From contig CALCNX010000005.1 in NCBI GenBank assembly GCA_937899715.1, positions 1 through 54,931 of the forward strand: a stretch of DNA of 54,931 nt. The letters run 5' to 3'. Position 1 is the first letter of the stretch. Every line of letters starts with the position of its first letter. This document shows positions 1 to 8,682 of the stretch, piece by piece. Under the pieces are notes generated by a model. It had not been told where the DNA came from. It worked only from the letters and a program-made list of their open reading frames with translations, and did no database searches. Source of the DNA: an uncultured bacterium (GTDB taxonomy: Bacteria; Bacteroidota; Ignavibacteria; Kapaibacteriales; UBA4661). The translations under genes were made by a program, and so were the position numbers.

Positions 1-572
1 AAGAGCGCAGTAATCAAGCCCAACGCCCGCTCCGCCATTCCTGTTGCCTGACCGATAATCACACTCCGCTCCGAAGGAGTCATATCCGGCTCATTCAAAA
101 GTTCAGCAAAATTCACGATGGCAACGAGTGGATTTTTCAGCTCATGCGACGCTATGTTCAGCATTTGAAACCGAAATTGGCTTGCTTCGGCGAGTTGCTG
201 GCTTGTGGAAGCAAGATGGGTAGTGGCTTCGGCTAACTCTTTCTTCTTCACATCCAAGGTGCTTGTAAGCGTACCAACTTCATTGCGAGAGCGTAACGCA
301 ACAAAAGTAGCACCGAAGGCAAGCAACACCGCCACAAGACCACCGCTAAGATAAAGTTTGCTTGTCCGTTGTTCTTTTTCAAGTGCTTCTTGAAGTGCTT
401 TTTCTTGCGGGGTAGGGGAAGACTGCGCAAATAGACCAACAACGGTAAGTGTTGTGGTAGAAACAATACCAATGAGGAAAAATACTGTTGCAATTGACCC
501 AACTCGAATAGTAAACGGCATTTGCTTGTTTAGAAACGGTTGCTTTGCTTGAAGAAATAATGAGCGCAACAT
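1..572 (-). CDS. Sensor histidine kinase, N-terminal part (runs off left edge)
   Basis: Reading the minus strand from an ATG at 572 gives an open frame of about 190 residues that is still open at base 1, so the C-terminal ATP-binding domain lies outside the window. There is a hydrophobic segment near residues 27-47 and another near residues 75-92, giving two membrane helices around a short loop. A coiled-coil-like stretch follows (about residues 98-125). Then comes a clear H-box, ASHELKNPL, the dimerisation and phosphoacceptor motif of the HisKA family, whose His is phosphorylated. The periplasmic loop is too short for a typical ligand-binding sensor domain, so the signal may be sensed in the membrane or by a partner. 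No response regulator is visible on this side. The kinase call is firm; the stimulus is unknown. Confidence 0.85.
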   Translation of the reverse strand, partial: MLRSLFLQAKQPFLNKQMPFTIRVGSIATVFFLIGIVSTTTLTVVGLFAQSSPTPQEKALQEALEKEQRTSKLYLSGGLVAVLLAFGATFVALRSRNEVGTLTSTLDVKKKELAEATTHLASTSQQLAEASQFRFQMLNIASHELKNPLVAIVNFAELLNEPDMTPSERSVIIGQATGMAERALGLITAL

Positions 573-762
573 AGTTTTGCTTGAGTAAAAATTCAAATTC
601 GTGGAATGAAAACACAAGTCTCTCGAATGATTTAATACACCAAAAAGTAAGTCGGAATAATATGCTGCTTTATACATTTTTGACCAACATATTTTTTCAA
701 GATTCTGAAATCTGTTCTGAACCGTTTCATGGGAAGGTTATCAGCCGTTTTCTTCAAACGAA

Positions 763-806
763 AGTGTCAGATTATTCTTACACTTCTCACCTGACAGTCT
801 GACACT
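763..806. repeat. Inverted repeat AGTGTCAGA / TCTGACACT
   Basis: AGTGTCAGA at 763-771 is the exact reverse complement of TCTGACACT at 798-806, with 26 bases between. A further CTGACA copy lies at 791-796, so the TGTCAG core occurs three times in 44 bases. It sits in the divergent intergenic region and could be a regulator-binding site or a weak hairpin. No T-run follows, so it is not a standard terminator. Confidence 0.4.
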
Positions 807-966
807 CAAGCGCTCTGCAAGTGACATATTTTCTTCACACTCTGAGCGCTATGCTGTTGGAAACCCCATGAAATCTAGCGGTAGCAAATAGGATTTTTTT
901 GGCACGTGCTTTGAGTAAAGGGTAAATGCAATCGCTTATTTTTGAACATTCACTTTCCATTTCGAT

Positions 967-1062
967 ATGCCAACATTCAGACCAATTGTTCTCTCGACCC
1001 GTATTATTCTCATCTTGCTTTTTGTTTTGGCGGCTATTGGTGCGGTGGAAACGCTGTTGTAA
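967..1062 (+). CDS. Possible 31-residue single-helix membrane peptide
   Basis: A short frame starts at ATG 967 and ends at the TAA at 1060-1062. Residues 11-31 are almost entirely hydrophobic (TRIILILLFVLAAIGAVETL), which would make one transmembrane helix. It lies on the same strand as, and 166 bases before, the motor-like membrane module. There is no convincing ribosome-binding site, and a stop codon in frame just upstream rules out a longer N-terminus. It may be chance coding in an AT-rich leader; I list it only because of the helix and the context. Confidence 0.15.
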   Translation: MPTFRPIVLSTRIILILLFVLAAIGAVETLL

Positions 1063-1228
1063 AAACGGTGCACAACAAATAGCACCATTATTCACCGGAC
1101 AGTGCGCCAGTGCTAGGAAAATCGGGGAACGCAGAAGAAAGCCATAACGCTTTTCATCCCGTGCGTTTGGGGAGAACAATTACCACACAGTTCTCAATTT
1201 TCCCGAATTTTTCCCAAAAGGTGTACCA

Positions 1229-2656
1229 ATGGAATCCATCACCGATGCCATTTCGACTACGCTTGCTGACAGTCAAGCACTGCCACGCAGCAATGCAAAG
1301 CCATACGGCAAGACCTTCTCCCAGCCATCCCGCACGCCTGACCATAGCGCCCCTTCAGCCACCGCCCCCGGCGCAAATATACTTCACTTTGCAGTTTTTG
1401 GACTGATAACCGCCCTTGTTTTTAGCGGACTTTATTTTGGTATTGTTCCTCGTTTCTCGCAGCAAATCGCCCTTACGACGCTTACTCCAAGCGATATTTC
1501 GGTTGTAAATTTTAATGATGTCTATGCCAGCCCTACGAGCGAAGGCTCGAAATTTGCCGGAAAAGAGATTATTCGTGCTTACACAAGTGGCGAATTTATT
1601 TTGGACTTCACGCCTACAACCCGCAACAGCGAACAGCACGGATACGCAAAAGCGGAAAACGAGTGGCTGATTAAATCACCTTTCATGGGCGATGAAGCGG
1701 TCATTATCACACCAAGTCTGGCATTGACGGTACCACTTCTTGCGATTTCTTTACTCATTGCAGTTGTACTGACCTTTCTTTTGTCCTCGCGCATTGGCTT
1801 GATGGCAGCACTGGTAGAGCGCACCTTCCACGAGACCCGCACAAAATTGCTCTTCCAAACAGGTTTTTCCGACGAACTTCTTGATTTCCTATTGCTTTCC
1901 GATTCTGAAGTGGCTATGCTTTCCCAGAGAGCGCCGGAGCGGGTAGGAGCGTATTTGCAAACGCTATGGGATGCCACGCGCACCGATAATGAACGGAACC
2001 AAGCACTTTCCAGCTATGCGGATGAATCTTTGTTCGATGCTGCTATGATTGCTCGTGGTCATCACGCCTTTGTGCGCAATACGCTCATTAACCGTATGCG
2101 CGAAGCATTCTCGGTCTCAGTTGAGCATTCGATTCGGAGCTTGCAACGCGCCCGTGCATGGCAAGAAAACCATTTCCGCCTGCTCTCCGGCATACGACTG
2201 TATATGAGCGAACATTTTGCCGTGAATCGCAGCAATAACGTGCAAGGCTTTGCATACGCCGGAGCGGGCTTGATGATTGTAGTTATCGGTCTTCGCGGTC
2301 TTCGCTTTATTCCGGCTTCCCGCCCAAGCCTCATCGTTGCTTCGATTTCGCTGGAATGTGTGTTGCTTTTTGCGCTTGGTCTCACGCTCTTTTTCCAGCG
2401 CGAAGAGGGCAGTTCGGCTGAATCGCTCAAACGGATTGAAAATAATACCCAGAATGTTGCACTCGTGATGTCGTCCGTTGGCAACGAAGCAATGCAACGC
2501 GCCATCATGGACGCAATTCGTGAACACGCTCAAAGCCCTGATGTGGAGAAACGTGTAGCCGATGCGCTCACGCAAAAATTTATTGATTCGCTTCGCTCCG
2601 GTTCGCCTCATCCCGATTCCCTCCGCCCTCAGCAGCCCGCCCGCGCAATGGTCTAG
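1229..2656 (+). CDS. Four-TM inner-membrane protein, MotA/PorL-like topology
   Basis: This 475-residue protein was not recognised by family. The start is supported by AAAAGG a few bases upstream. Hydrophobic segments lie at about residues 51-73, 162-186, 341-359 and 368-389. A roughly 88-residue loop separates the first two, and about 155 polar, helix-rich residues separate the second and third. The last 85 residues are polar. This order (two helices, large cytoplasmic domain, two helices, cytoplasmic tail) is that of MotA and is related to ExbB/TolQ. An acidic residue, Glu376, sits inside the last helix (SLECVLLFALG), where ion-driven motors keep a proton-handling residue. The next gene encodes a one-helix periplasmic partner. 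I infer a motor or stator-like subunit, possibly powering T9SS; a plain membrane scaffold is the alternative. Confidence 0.6.
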   Translation: MESITDAISTTLADSQALPRSNAKPYGKTFSQPSRTPDHSAPSATAPGANILHFAVFGLITALVFSGLYFGIVPRFSQQIALTTLTPSDISVVNFNDVYASPTSEGSKFAGKEIIRAYTSGEFILDFTPTTRNSEQHGYAKAENEWLIKSPFMGDEAVIITPSLALTVPLLAISLLIAVVLTFLLSSRIGLMAALVERTFHETRTKLLFQTGFSDELLDFLLLSDSEVAMLSQRAPERVGAYLQTLWDATRTDNERNQALSSYADESLFDAAMIARGHHAFVRNTLINRMREAFSVSVEHSIRSLQRARAWQENHFRLLSGIRLYMSEHFAVNRSNNVQGFAYAGAGLMIVVIGLRGLRFIPASRPSLIVASISLECVLLFALGLTLFFQREEGSSAESLKRIENNTQNVALVMSSVGNEAMQRAIMDAIREHAQSPDVEKRVADALTQKFIDSLRSGSPHPDSLRPQQPARAMV

Positions 2657-2774
2657 CACATCGTACACCGGCTTGACCTAGCCCTTCGTACGCCTCGCAT
2701 TTTGTTTCCTTTTAATGACATTCATCTGCACGTCGCTTGATTTCAAGCTACGCAGAGTTGCTCTTTGCCCGATT

Positions 2775-2823
2775 GGGTTACGGTGGTGAGTTCTAGAATG
2801 CATCACACCTTGCCACCGTACCC
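2775..2823. repeat. Long hairpin between the two motor-like genes
   Basis: GGGTTACGGTGG at 2775-2786 pairs with CCACCGTACCC at 2813-2823 apart from one bulged T. The loop holds a small palindrome, TTCTAGAA (2791-2798). No T-run follows, so it does not look like an intrinsic terminator. It lies in the 238-base gap between the two genes and could affect mRNA stability or the ratio of the two proteins. Confidence 0.45.
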
Positions 2824-2894
2824 AAATTTGCCATCAATCGTTCGCAATTCATTCTTCAAATTTATACTTCACTCTTCAAAAAACGAGGTTTGCC

Positions 2895-5108
2895 ATGTCA
2901 AAAGGTTCTGCCGGAAAGGTCTATTTTGTGCTGTACTTGGCGGTGATTTTAGAACTCTTAATCATCATCGTCGAGCGCGACGAAGCAGAAGACCACTTAC
3001 GAAAACGCGAGCGCGAAGCCCGCGAAATTATTCAGGATATTTTGGGACAAATGCAGGTCGGTCCGGGCAATGAAAATCTCACCTCCCGAATCAATGATGA
3101 AATCTCGCTGCTATCCGAAGAAGCAGTCAGCATGAGCGGTATCCCATACAAGCGCCACCGCACCTACAACGTGGAAGTAGGCGTGAATGACGGCACAGGT
3201 GCAAATATCGGCGCAACACAGCAAGACACCATCAATCACTACGCACTTCTGCGCCGACTGACGAATGCACAAAGTTTGGATTACGAAATTCTCTATACGG
3301 GCAGTGCTGCCGCCGAACTTCCTTCACAAGATAGCACTAATGAAGCTGGCTGGAAGCCGCTTGGCGCTATGACGCTGACACTGGACACTGCCGCAATGCA
3401 AAAAAATAATGAGTGGCGTAAGCCGTTGTATTTGCGCCAATTCAACGATGCCGCCAGCGAAGCACTCTTCCGCTCGCTCACGCCAAGCATCTCCGAAGCC
3501 GACACGACCTTCAGCTATAACCTCACGGAAACTGAAAAAATTGCGAACCAAAAAAATGGGAAATATACCAAGCGTGTTTTCACGGTGAATTTTCAGCCCA
3601 CGCAGCCCGGTTGGTATAAACTGCGCTTCGGCTCTCGCACCAATCGTATTATGGGCGTAAGCGGGGAAGCGTCCAGTTTTGACGATATTTCCGACGATGC
3701 TCGCGTGAATATCGGCTCAATGCAGCTTACCGTAAAAAAACTGCGCAAAGTACAGCAAATGCTTCAGCGCGAACTGGAAAGCTATGGCACACCGCAGATG
3801 GATGCACTTATCGCTGCAAAAAATGAAGATGCGGCAAATGCATTTTTCAAACAAATAGAAAATGCAAAGGAGAAGGTACGCAAAGAAAAAGCAAATGAGC
3901 CATCTATGGTGCAAGAAATTTGCCGAAAAATTGATCTCTACGGAGATATGGCAAAGCTGATTGCGCCTAATAAATCGCAATACTTTGCTCAGAATGCCGG
4001 AGCAATGGAAATCAATGTTCGTGTAACGAAGCCACCCGTGGCGATTGTGAAAGCAAACATCGCACTTCCGAAAGATGTGTACTTATTCGACCGCCTCACG
4101 CCGAGTTTCCGCTTCACTGCGGGACCTTTCTACGGCAATAATCTGCCCAAAGGTGAAATTGTCAGTGCAGACGGGAAATCCACGCCGCTTGTCATAGAGC
4201 CGATGGCGCTCGCAGACAATAGCAAGGGGGCAACAAACCTTGTCGCCTCCGACAAAGGAAAGTCTATCGAGTTTAAAGCCCGTGCGCTTCAGGCTCTCCC
4301 GGCAGGGCAGTACACGGTTCGCATGAAACACACCTCGCAAGGCGACGAAACACAGGAAGAAACAACCATGCGTATCTTCCCGACGCAACTGACGGTGCAA
4401 AACCGTCGTGTGCTGGATGGTCGCATGAAGTCTATGTATTTTGGCGGAACGCTGCCCTTCGCGCTTGAGCCTGATGCGCAAGGTATGGTTCCCGCTAGTG
4501 AGTTTCGGACGTTTGTCGGACTTAGCACAAGTCCGCAGCCTGTATCACCTAGCGTAGGTTTAACGGCAAAACTTCCGCTGGAAGCCAAAGCAAAATCAGC
4601 GTGGGTGCGACTCACGTGGATTTCACCCTTCACGGGCGAGGAAGTGGAGATTCTACCCAAAACAGAACAACCCATCAAGCAGCGTGAACCGGATATTGAC
4701 ATGACAAAAACATCCGTAACAGGCATAGATGGCGACTGGACGGAGCTTCGCCTTCAAATTGGTGGTATTCAGGTCAGCCCTGCGATTGTTGATGTGGGCG
4801 GCAAACTTGGTTCGCCGGACAACATTGAAAATGTGAGTATCATCGGAGCAACGCTCGAAAATACGCAGGATGTGGAGTTGGTAAGTTCCGACTTGAAAGA
4901 CCTCGGAAACGGTTTGTACACTGCCATTTTCAAAGTTCGGAGCGTTTTGCTCAAACAGCCCAAAGAAATGAGCGGAACTCTCAAATTCAGCATTAGTGCA
5001 GCGATGCGCAACACGCTGAACGGTACGCCGTCCAAGCCCACATCCTTCGATACCGAAGTACCGTTTACCTATACGCCACCACCGTTGAAAGGGAAGAAAC
5101 AGCGCTAA
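2895..5108 (+). CDS. Single-TM periplasmic protein with Ig-like repeats, PorM/GldM-like layout
   Basis: The 737-residue protein starts with a short cytoplasmic end and one transmembrane helix at about residues 9-26, which contains a buried acidic residue (Glu20 in LAVILELLIII). A charged, coiled-coil-like helix follows at about 27-70. A second helical stretch lies near 280-355 (KEKVRKEKANEP region). The rest is mostly beta-rich and looks like several Ig-like domains. One membrane helix, a helical stalk and stacked Ig-like domains is the layout of PorM/GldM, the periplasmic rotor arm of the type IX secretion motor, though I see no close sequence match to it. ATG 2895 is preceded by GAGG. The upstream gene encodes the four-helix partner. 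A perfect hairpin terminator follows at 5131. Function is inferred from topology and neighbourhood only. Confidence 0.6.
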   Translation: MSKGSAGKVYFVLYLAVILELLIIIVERDEAEDHLRKREREAREIIQDILGQMQVGPGNENLTSRINDEISLLSEEAVSMSGIPYKRHRTYNVEVGVNDGTGANIGATQQDTINHYALLRRLTNAQSLDYEILYTGSAAAELPSQDSTNEAGWKPLGAMTLTLDTAAMQKNNEWRKPLYLRQFNDAASEALFRSLTPSISEADTTFSYNLTETEKIANQKNGKYTKRVFTVNFQPTQPGWYKLRFGSRTNRIMGVSGEASSFDDISDDARVNIGSMQLTVKKLRKVQQMLQRELESYGTPQMDALIAAKNEDAANAFFKQIENAKEKVRKEKANEPSMVQEICRKIDLYGDMAKLIAPNKSQYFAQNAGAMEINVRVTKPPVAIVKANIALPKDVYLFDRLTPSFRFTAGPFYGNNLPKGEIVSADGKSTPLVIEPMALADNSKGATNLVASDKGKSIEFKARALQALPAGQYTVRMKHTSQGDETQEETTMRIFPTQLTVQNRRVLDGRMKSMYFGGTLPFALEPDAQGMVPASEFRTFVGLSTSPQPVSPSVGLTAKLPLEAKAKSAWVRLTWISPFTGEEVEILPKTEQPIKQREPDIDMTKTSVTGIDGDWTELRLQIGGIQVSPAIVDVGGKLGSPDNIENVSIIGATLENTQDVELVSSDLKDLGNGLYTAIFKVRSVLLKQPKEMSGTLKFSISAAMRNTLNGTPSKPTSFDTEVPFTYTPPPLKGKKQR

Positions 5109-5130
5109 AAAAGCATTTTCAAAAATAATA

Positions 5131-5170
5131 AACCCCGCTTGAAGTCAAATCTCAAGCGGGGTTAGTTTTT
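5131..5170. terminator. Intrinsic terminator between convergent genes
   Basis: AACCCCGCTTGA (5131-5142) and TCAAGCGGGGTT (5152-5163) form a perfect 12-bp stem with a 9-base loop, followed by a T-rich tract. It ends the gene at 2895-5108. Because A-rich sequence also precedes it, it may serve the convergent gene at 5213-7471 as well. Nearly the same stem recurs at 25575-25610. Confidence 0.9.
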
Positions 5171-5212
5171 ATAAATATTTCAAATCATTTATTTAGCTGC
5201 CGTAAGCGTTTA

Positions 5213-7471
5213 TTATCGTACAATAGATATTAACTGAGCTTTTCGTTCCGTGCCGGATATTACTTGTACAATATAGTTACCTTGAGAAATGTCCGTATTT
5301 AGCTCGAAATTGAATGTCCCTTGCGGTAAGAATCCATCATGTAAAAGTGCAACAGTTTTACCCAGTGTATTAAATATAACAACACTAACTGTTTCCAAGC
5401 GTGGAACATTAACTCGAATGGTCATTGGTGAACCGATTTGAACGGGTTGTGGGAAAGCAGCCAATGTTAATGTTTTAATCTCCGAAGCATGAATATCGGT
5501 AGCTTGATTATTTACTACACGGAGAATATCTTCGTTTTCATCGACTAAGACTCGTACAGGTGCAAATGGAACAATTATCGTTTCCGTTTGTTTACGCAGC
5601 GTGTTAATAATGCGTCGTGTTTCACGCTTGCCATCAGTACTGATAAAAGTCAGCGTAACGGGCATGGCAAAAACATTGGGCACATCACTTCCATTCGTTG
5701 CCGTCTGTGATTGAAGAAAGGATACATTGACCGCATAACCATTGGAGGACGATTGCGAGTCCCAGGAAATATTGTAAATAGGATATCCGGATTGATAAAT
5801 CCACTGTTTGAAGAAGGTATCGAATGGTACAGAGGGATTCGGAATGACATCCTTAAATACTTTAATAAAATCTTCGGTCGTTGCTGCCTGATAAGCAAAA
5901 CGTTCAAGATATGTGCGAATTGCCTTGAAATAGTCATCGTCTCCAAGCATCCTCCGCAGCATATGATGTACCCATGCCGGTTTATTGTACGCTAAGGCAG
6001 ATGTAAAAACATCTGCCGGATTGGTAATGGATGTTGAATAAATTGGTCTTGTTGCAGATAATGCCGAGGTTTTGATTTGCTTTAATCTTTCATTATACCC
6101 TCTTTTACCCATTTTTGATTCGTACCATAATGCTTCTGCATATCGTGCGCCTCCTTCATTCAGCCAAATATCGTACCATGTAGCACAAGTTACTTTATCA
6201 CCGAACCAATGGTGAGCAGCTTCATGGGCATGAACATTGTATTGATAAAGAAATAATATCGAATCGTTTCTGTAGGCTTGCAAATCACCTAACCACAAAG
6301 CATCCCTTGTTAGAGAAGTCATTGTTTGATGCTCCATTCCACCGGCTGCAAATGGTTGTAAAGCTACCACCCCATATTTTTCAAATGGATATTCACCCCA
6401 GAGCTGCGAAAAGGTACTCAGAATATTTGAGTTTTGATTAAAGGCATGACGTGCATTGTATTGATCGCCTACTGTTGTCGCTTGATAGTCCTGCTCCCAA
6501 ACATAATACATCATCTCCAGGCTGTCTGAAGGAGTGGATACCCGTGGAATTTTTTCGGAGAATTGTCGAAAAACTGATGCCGCCACTGTAGCCAGATAGG
6601 GTGCGATTGGATATTCGTGCTTCCAATAAAAAGTTGCTGTTTTGGTTTGCTGGGATCTTCTTATTTCATTGAGTTTGCCATTCGATGCCACGGAATATCC
6701 TTCAGGTACACGAACAGTAATATCCATAAACGCTTTATCATATTGCCCGTCGTTACATGGCATCCACGAGCGCGCGTTGATTGGTTCGCTCATTGTATAT
6801 GCCAGACGTTCAGGAATAAACTCGTCAGGAACACCGGGAGGGCGAGTTGTTGTGTAAACACTGCGACCTTTATTGTAGAGGTAAAAGCCGCTGGGCGCAA
6901 AGAGGTTGGTAGAGTTTTGCGTAGAAATATGTCGGTAATAGACAACCAATGTTATTGTATCACCATTCCGTGGGGTTTTAGCAAGCGGTATCGAAAAGTC
7001 CTGTGTTTCAGTATTAATCGTAATTGTACGGTCATACTTTACTGAGTTTATGTACACACTGTCAATTGCCAGTTGCACAGCATTGAGGACAATAGATTGC
7101 ACATTGGAAGAATCTATGCGAAGGATGATAGTGTTGGAACCGAAAAAAACACGATTATTTCCTACTTCACCTGTTGAAGACAATGGGTTTGTCCAATCCA
7201 TAAACAAAGAATATTTTAATACATCGTAAGGTCGGCGCACAGGAGCAAGAGGATTCAATGCTGTAAGTTGTGCATTTTTTGCGTTTGTTGTAATCAAGCG
7301 ACTACATTCAATATCTTTACCATCGGAGAGAGCATCATTAAGTTTCAAAAAAGCAGGACTTGTCTGCCCGAAGAGACTGGAGATGGAAAGCAAAAAGACT
7401 ATACAGAATGGAAACAATACCGAGCGTGGGAATGATAGAGATCGCATATATATAAGTAAAGAGTTATACAA
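5213..7471 (-). CDS. Secreted M1-family metallo-aminopeptidase with T9SS sorting domain
   Basis: The 752-residue protein has an N-terminal signal peptide ending near residue 36 (SISSLFGQ). A second in-frame Met at residue 9 is an equally good start. The M1 (gluzincin) zinc site is complete: HEAAH at 416-420 and the third ligand Glu439 in WLNEGGARY, spaced HEXXH-X18-E. The exopeptidase motif appears as GGMEH at 377-381, corresponding to the family GAMEN. The last roughly 80 residues are a T9SS type A sorting domain (ending in YIVQVISGTERKAQLISIVR), so the enzyme should be exported across the outer membrane and released or anchored there. It likely trims N-terminal residues from extracellular peptides. 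It is the last of three minus-strand genes for secreted proteins but is separated from them by 128 bases. Confidence 0.93.
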   Translation of the reverse strand: MYNSLLIYMRSLSFPRSVLFPFCIVFLLSISSLFGQTSPAFLKLNDALSDGKDIECSRLITTNAKNAQLTALNPLAPVRRPYDVLKYSLFMDWTNPLSSTGEVGNNRVFFGSNTIILRIDSSNVQSIVLNAVQLAIDSVYINSVKYDRTITINTETQDFSIPLAKTPRNGDTITLVVYYRHISTQNSTNLFAPSGFYLYNKGRSVYTTTRPPGVPDEFIPERLAYTMSEPINARSWMPCNDGQYDKAFMDITVRVPEGYSVASNGKLNEIRRSQQTKTATFYWKHEYPIAPYLATVAASVFRQFSEKIPRVSTPSDSLEMMYYVWEQDYQATTVGDQYNARHAFNQNSNILSTFSQLWGEYPFEKYGVVALQPFAAGGMEHQTMTSLTRDALWLGDLQAYRNDSILFLYQYNVHAHEAAHHWFGDKVTCATWYDIWLNEGGARYAEALWYESKMGKRGYNERLKQIKTSALSATRPIYSTSITNPADVFTSALAYNKPAWVHHMLRRMLGDDDYFKAIRTYLERFAYQAATTEDFIKVFKDVIPNPSVPFDTFFKQWIYQSGYPIYNISWDSQSSSNGYAVNVSFLQSQTATNGSDVPNVFAMPVTLTFISTDGKRETRRIINTLRKQTETIIVPFAPVRVLVDENEDILRVVNNQATDIHASEIKTLTLAAFPQPVQIGSPMTIRVNVPRLETVSVVIFNTLGKTVALLHDGFLPQGTFNFELNTDISQGNYIVQVISGTERKAQLISIVR

Positions 7472-7599
7472 TAGAAAGTTAAAGTTTTTTCAAAGGGGGA
7501 AACCGTTAGTACGTTAAACAAAACTTAGAAATTGTTTGTCAATATCAATGATATTTATGCCCCGCAACATTTCTTTGTTGTTGCTCAGTTTGCAAGTGT

Positions 7600-8682
7600 T
7601 TACTTCTTCAGAATTTTTTGGACAACCCTGCGAGTTCCTGCACGAACTTCCAGCAAATATACACCGACGGGTACATCGCTGATATCGAATGAGCGCATAG
7701 ATTGTCCGCCGTCTGCGGCGTATTCCGTACGGAAAATGCACTGCCCGAAAACATTCGTTATGGTCATATTTACGGTTGCGGTTTGGAAATTTCGAGTTTC
7801 CACGCTCACAATATCTTCGACGGGGTTGGGGAAAACATTGATTTCCGATGCAAATTCTGCCGCAACGCCCACCATACTGCTCACCGTGAAGGGCAATGAT
7901 GCCGTTTGTTGGTTGAGATTTTTCACCGTGAGATTTCCACTCTGAACGCCCGGTCTCGCTTCAACAAAAGCCGTTAGTGTTCCATCAGCATTCCGAATCA
8001 CGCTCATCACTCGAAGCGTATCATTGCCAAGAGTGAAGATTGATTGCGCAGAAAAGCTCGTTCCATTCACTCTAATTGTGAAAGGCTGAAGGTTGCTACT
8101 GGTCACCGAAGGCATCAAGCTTGTGAGGTTGATGGGCGGCGGCGCAGTAATCGTGACCATTGTGGAGACAGGAAGTCGGTCTAAACTTGTGACGGTAATT
8201 GACAAACTTCCCATATTCCGAACAACATTTCTCGGTATCGTAGCAATTATGCGCGTTGTCGTGTTTGCCGATGGTGTGATGGTGCTCGTGATGCCGCTTC
8301 CGACAGCAACAACACGAGGCGTGAGGACACCAAAAGCTGCACCATTAATAACTACTTCCACATCCCCTAAGCCTGACGGAATTGGATTGGGGGTGACAGT
8401 GTAAATAATCGCTTGTTGTAGTGGTGAACCTCCGCAAGAACCAAAACAAATTTGGGAACCAGCTGTAGAGCTTCCACCAGTTTGGGTTACAACAACATTT
8501 CCGCTTCGAGCATTTGCCGGAACAACAATGCGCAGTGTATCAATGCCTGAAGCACCACCGCTTATGAGAGTAGTATTGGCTGCCGGAACTGTTACACCGC
8601 CAAGGCTAACACTTGCGCCAGGAGCAAAGCGGTTCCCGATGATTGTAAGTGTTGCGCCGGAAGATGTGCTGGAGGATAAAAA
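7600..8682 (-). CDS. C-terminal part of frameshifted secreted protein: IPT/TIG domains and T9SS sorting domain
   Basis: This frame continues the protein begun at 9902 after a one-base shift near 8678-8682. From the shift onward it reads SSSTSSGATLTIIGNRFAPG, typical of an IPT/TIG (Ig-like, plexin/transcription-factor) domain. Two more similar beta-sandwich units follow. The final roughly 85 residues (from about INVFPNPVEDIV to GVYLLEVRAGTRRVVQKILKK region) form a T9SS type A sorting domain. The open frame extends upstream to 8967, but that part gives low-complexity residues unlike any domain and is the wrong frame of the upstream half. The protein would be a surface or secreted adhesin-like structural protein if the frame is restored. 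It may be a pseudogene, a phase-variable gene or a sequencing error. Confidence 0.8.
   Translation of the reverse strand, partial: FLSSSTSSGATLTIIGNRFAPGASVSLGGVTVPAANTTLISGGASGIDTLRIVVPANARSGNVVVTQTGGSSTAGSQICFGSCGGSPLQQAIIYTVTPNPIPSGLGDVEVVINGAAFGVLTPRVVAVGSGITSTITPSANTTTRIIATIPRNVVRNMGSLSITVTSLDRLPVSTMVTITAPPPINLTSLMPSVTSSNLQPFTIRVNGTSFSAQSIFTLGNDTLRVMSVIRNADGTLTAFVEARPGVQSGNLTVKNLNQQTASLPFTVSSMVGVAAEFASEINVFPNPVEDIVSVETRNFQTATVNMTITNVFGQCIFRTEYAADGGQSMRSFDISDVPVGVYLLEVRAGTRRVVQKILKK

Larger units (their letters stand above)
573..1228. other. 656-base intergenic region between divergent genes
   Basis: This stretch separates the minus-strand kinase from the plus-strand membrane module and should hold both promoters. 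The open frames within it (for example 581-802 plus and 835-1179 minus) have no recognisable protein features, so I read them as chance. It contains an inverted repeat at 763-806 and a 31-codon hydrophobic frame at 967-1062, both listed separately. Nothing else was recognised. Confidence 0.5.

Noticed and set aside
581..1179. Open frames at 581-802 (+) and 835-1179 (-)
   Set aside because: No protein motif, no ribosome-binding site and no hydrophobic or repeat pattern expected of a real gene.
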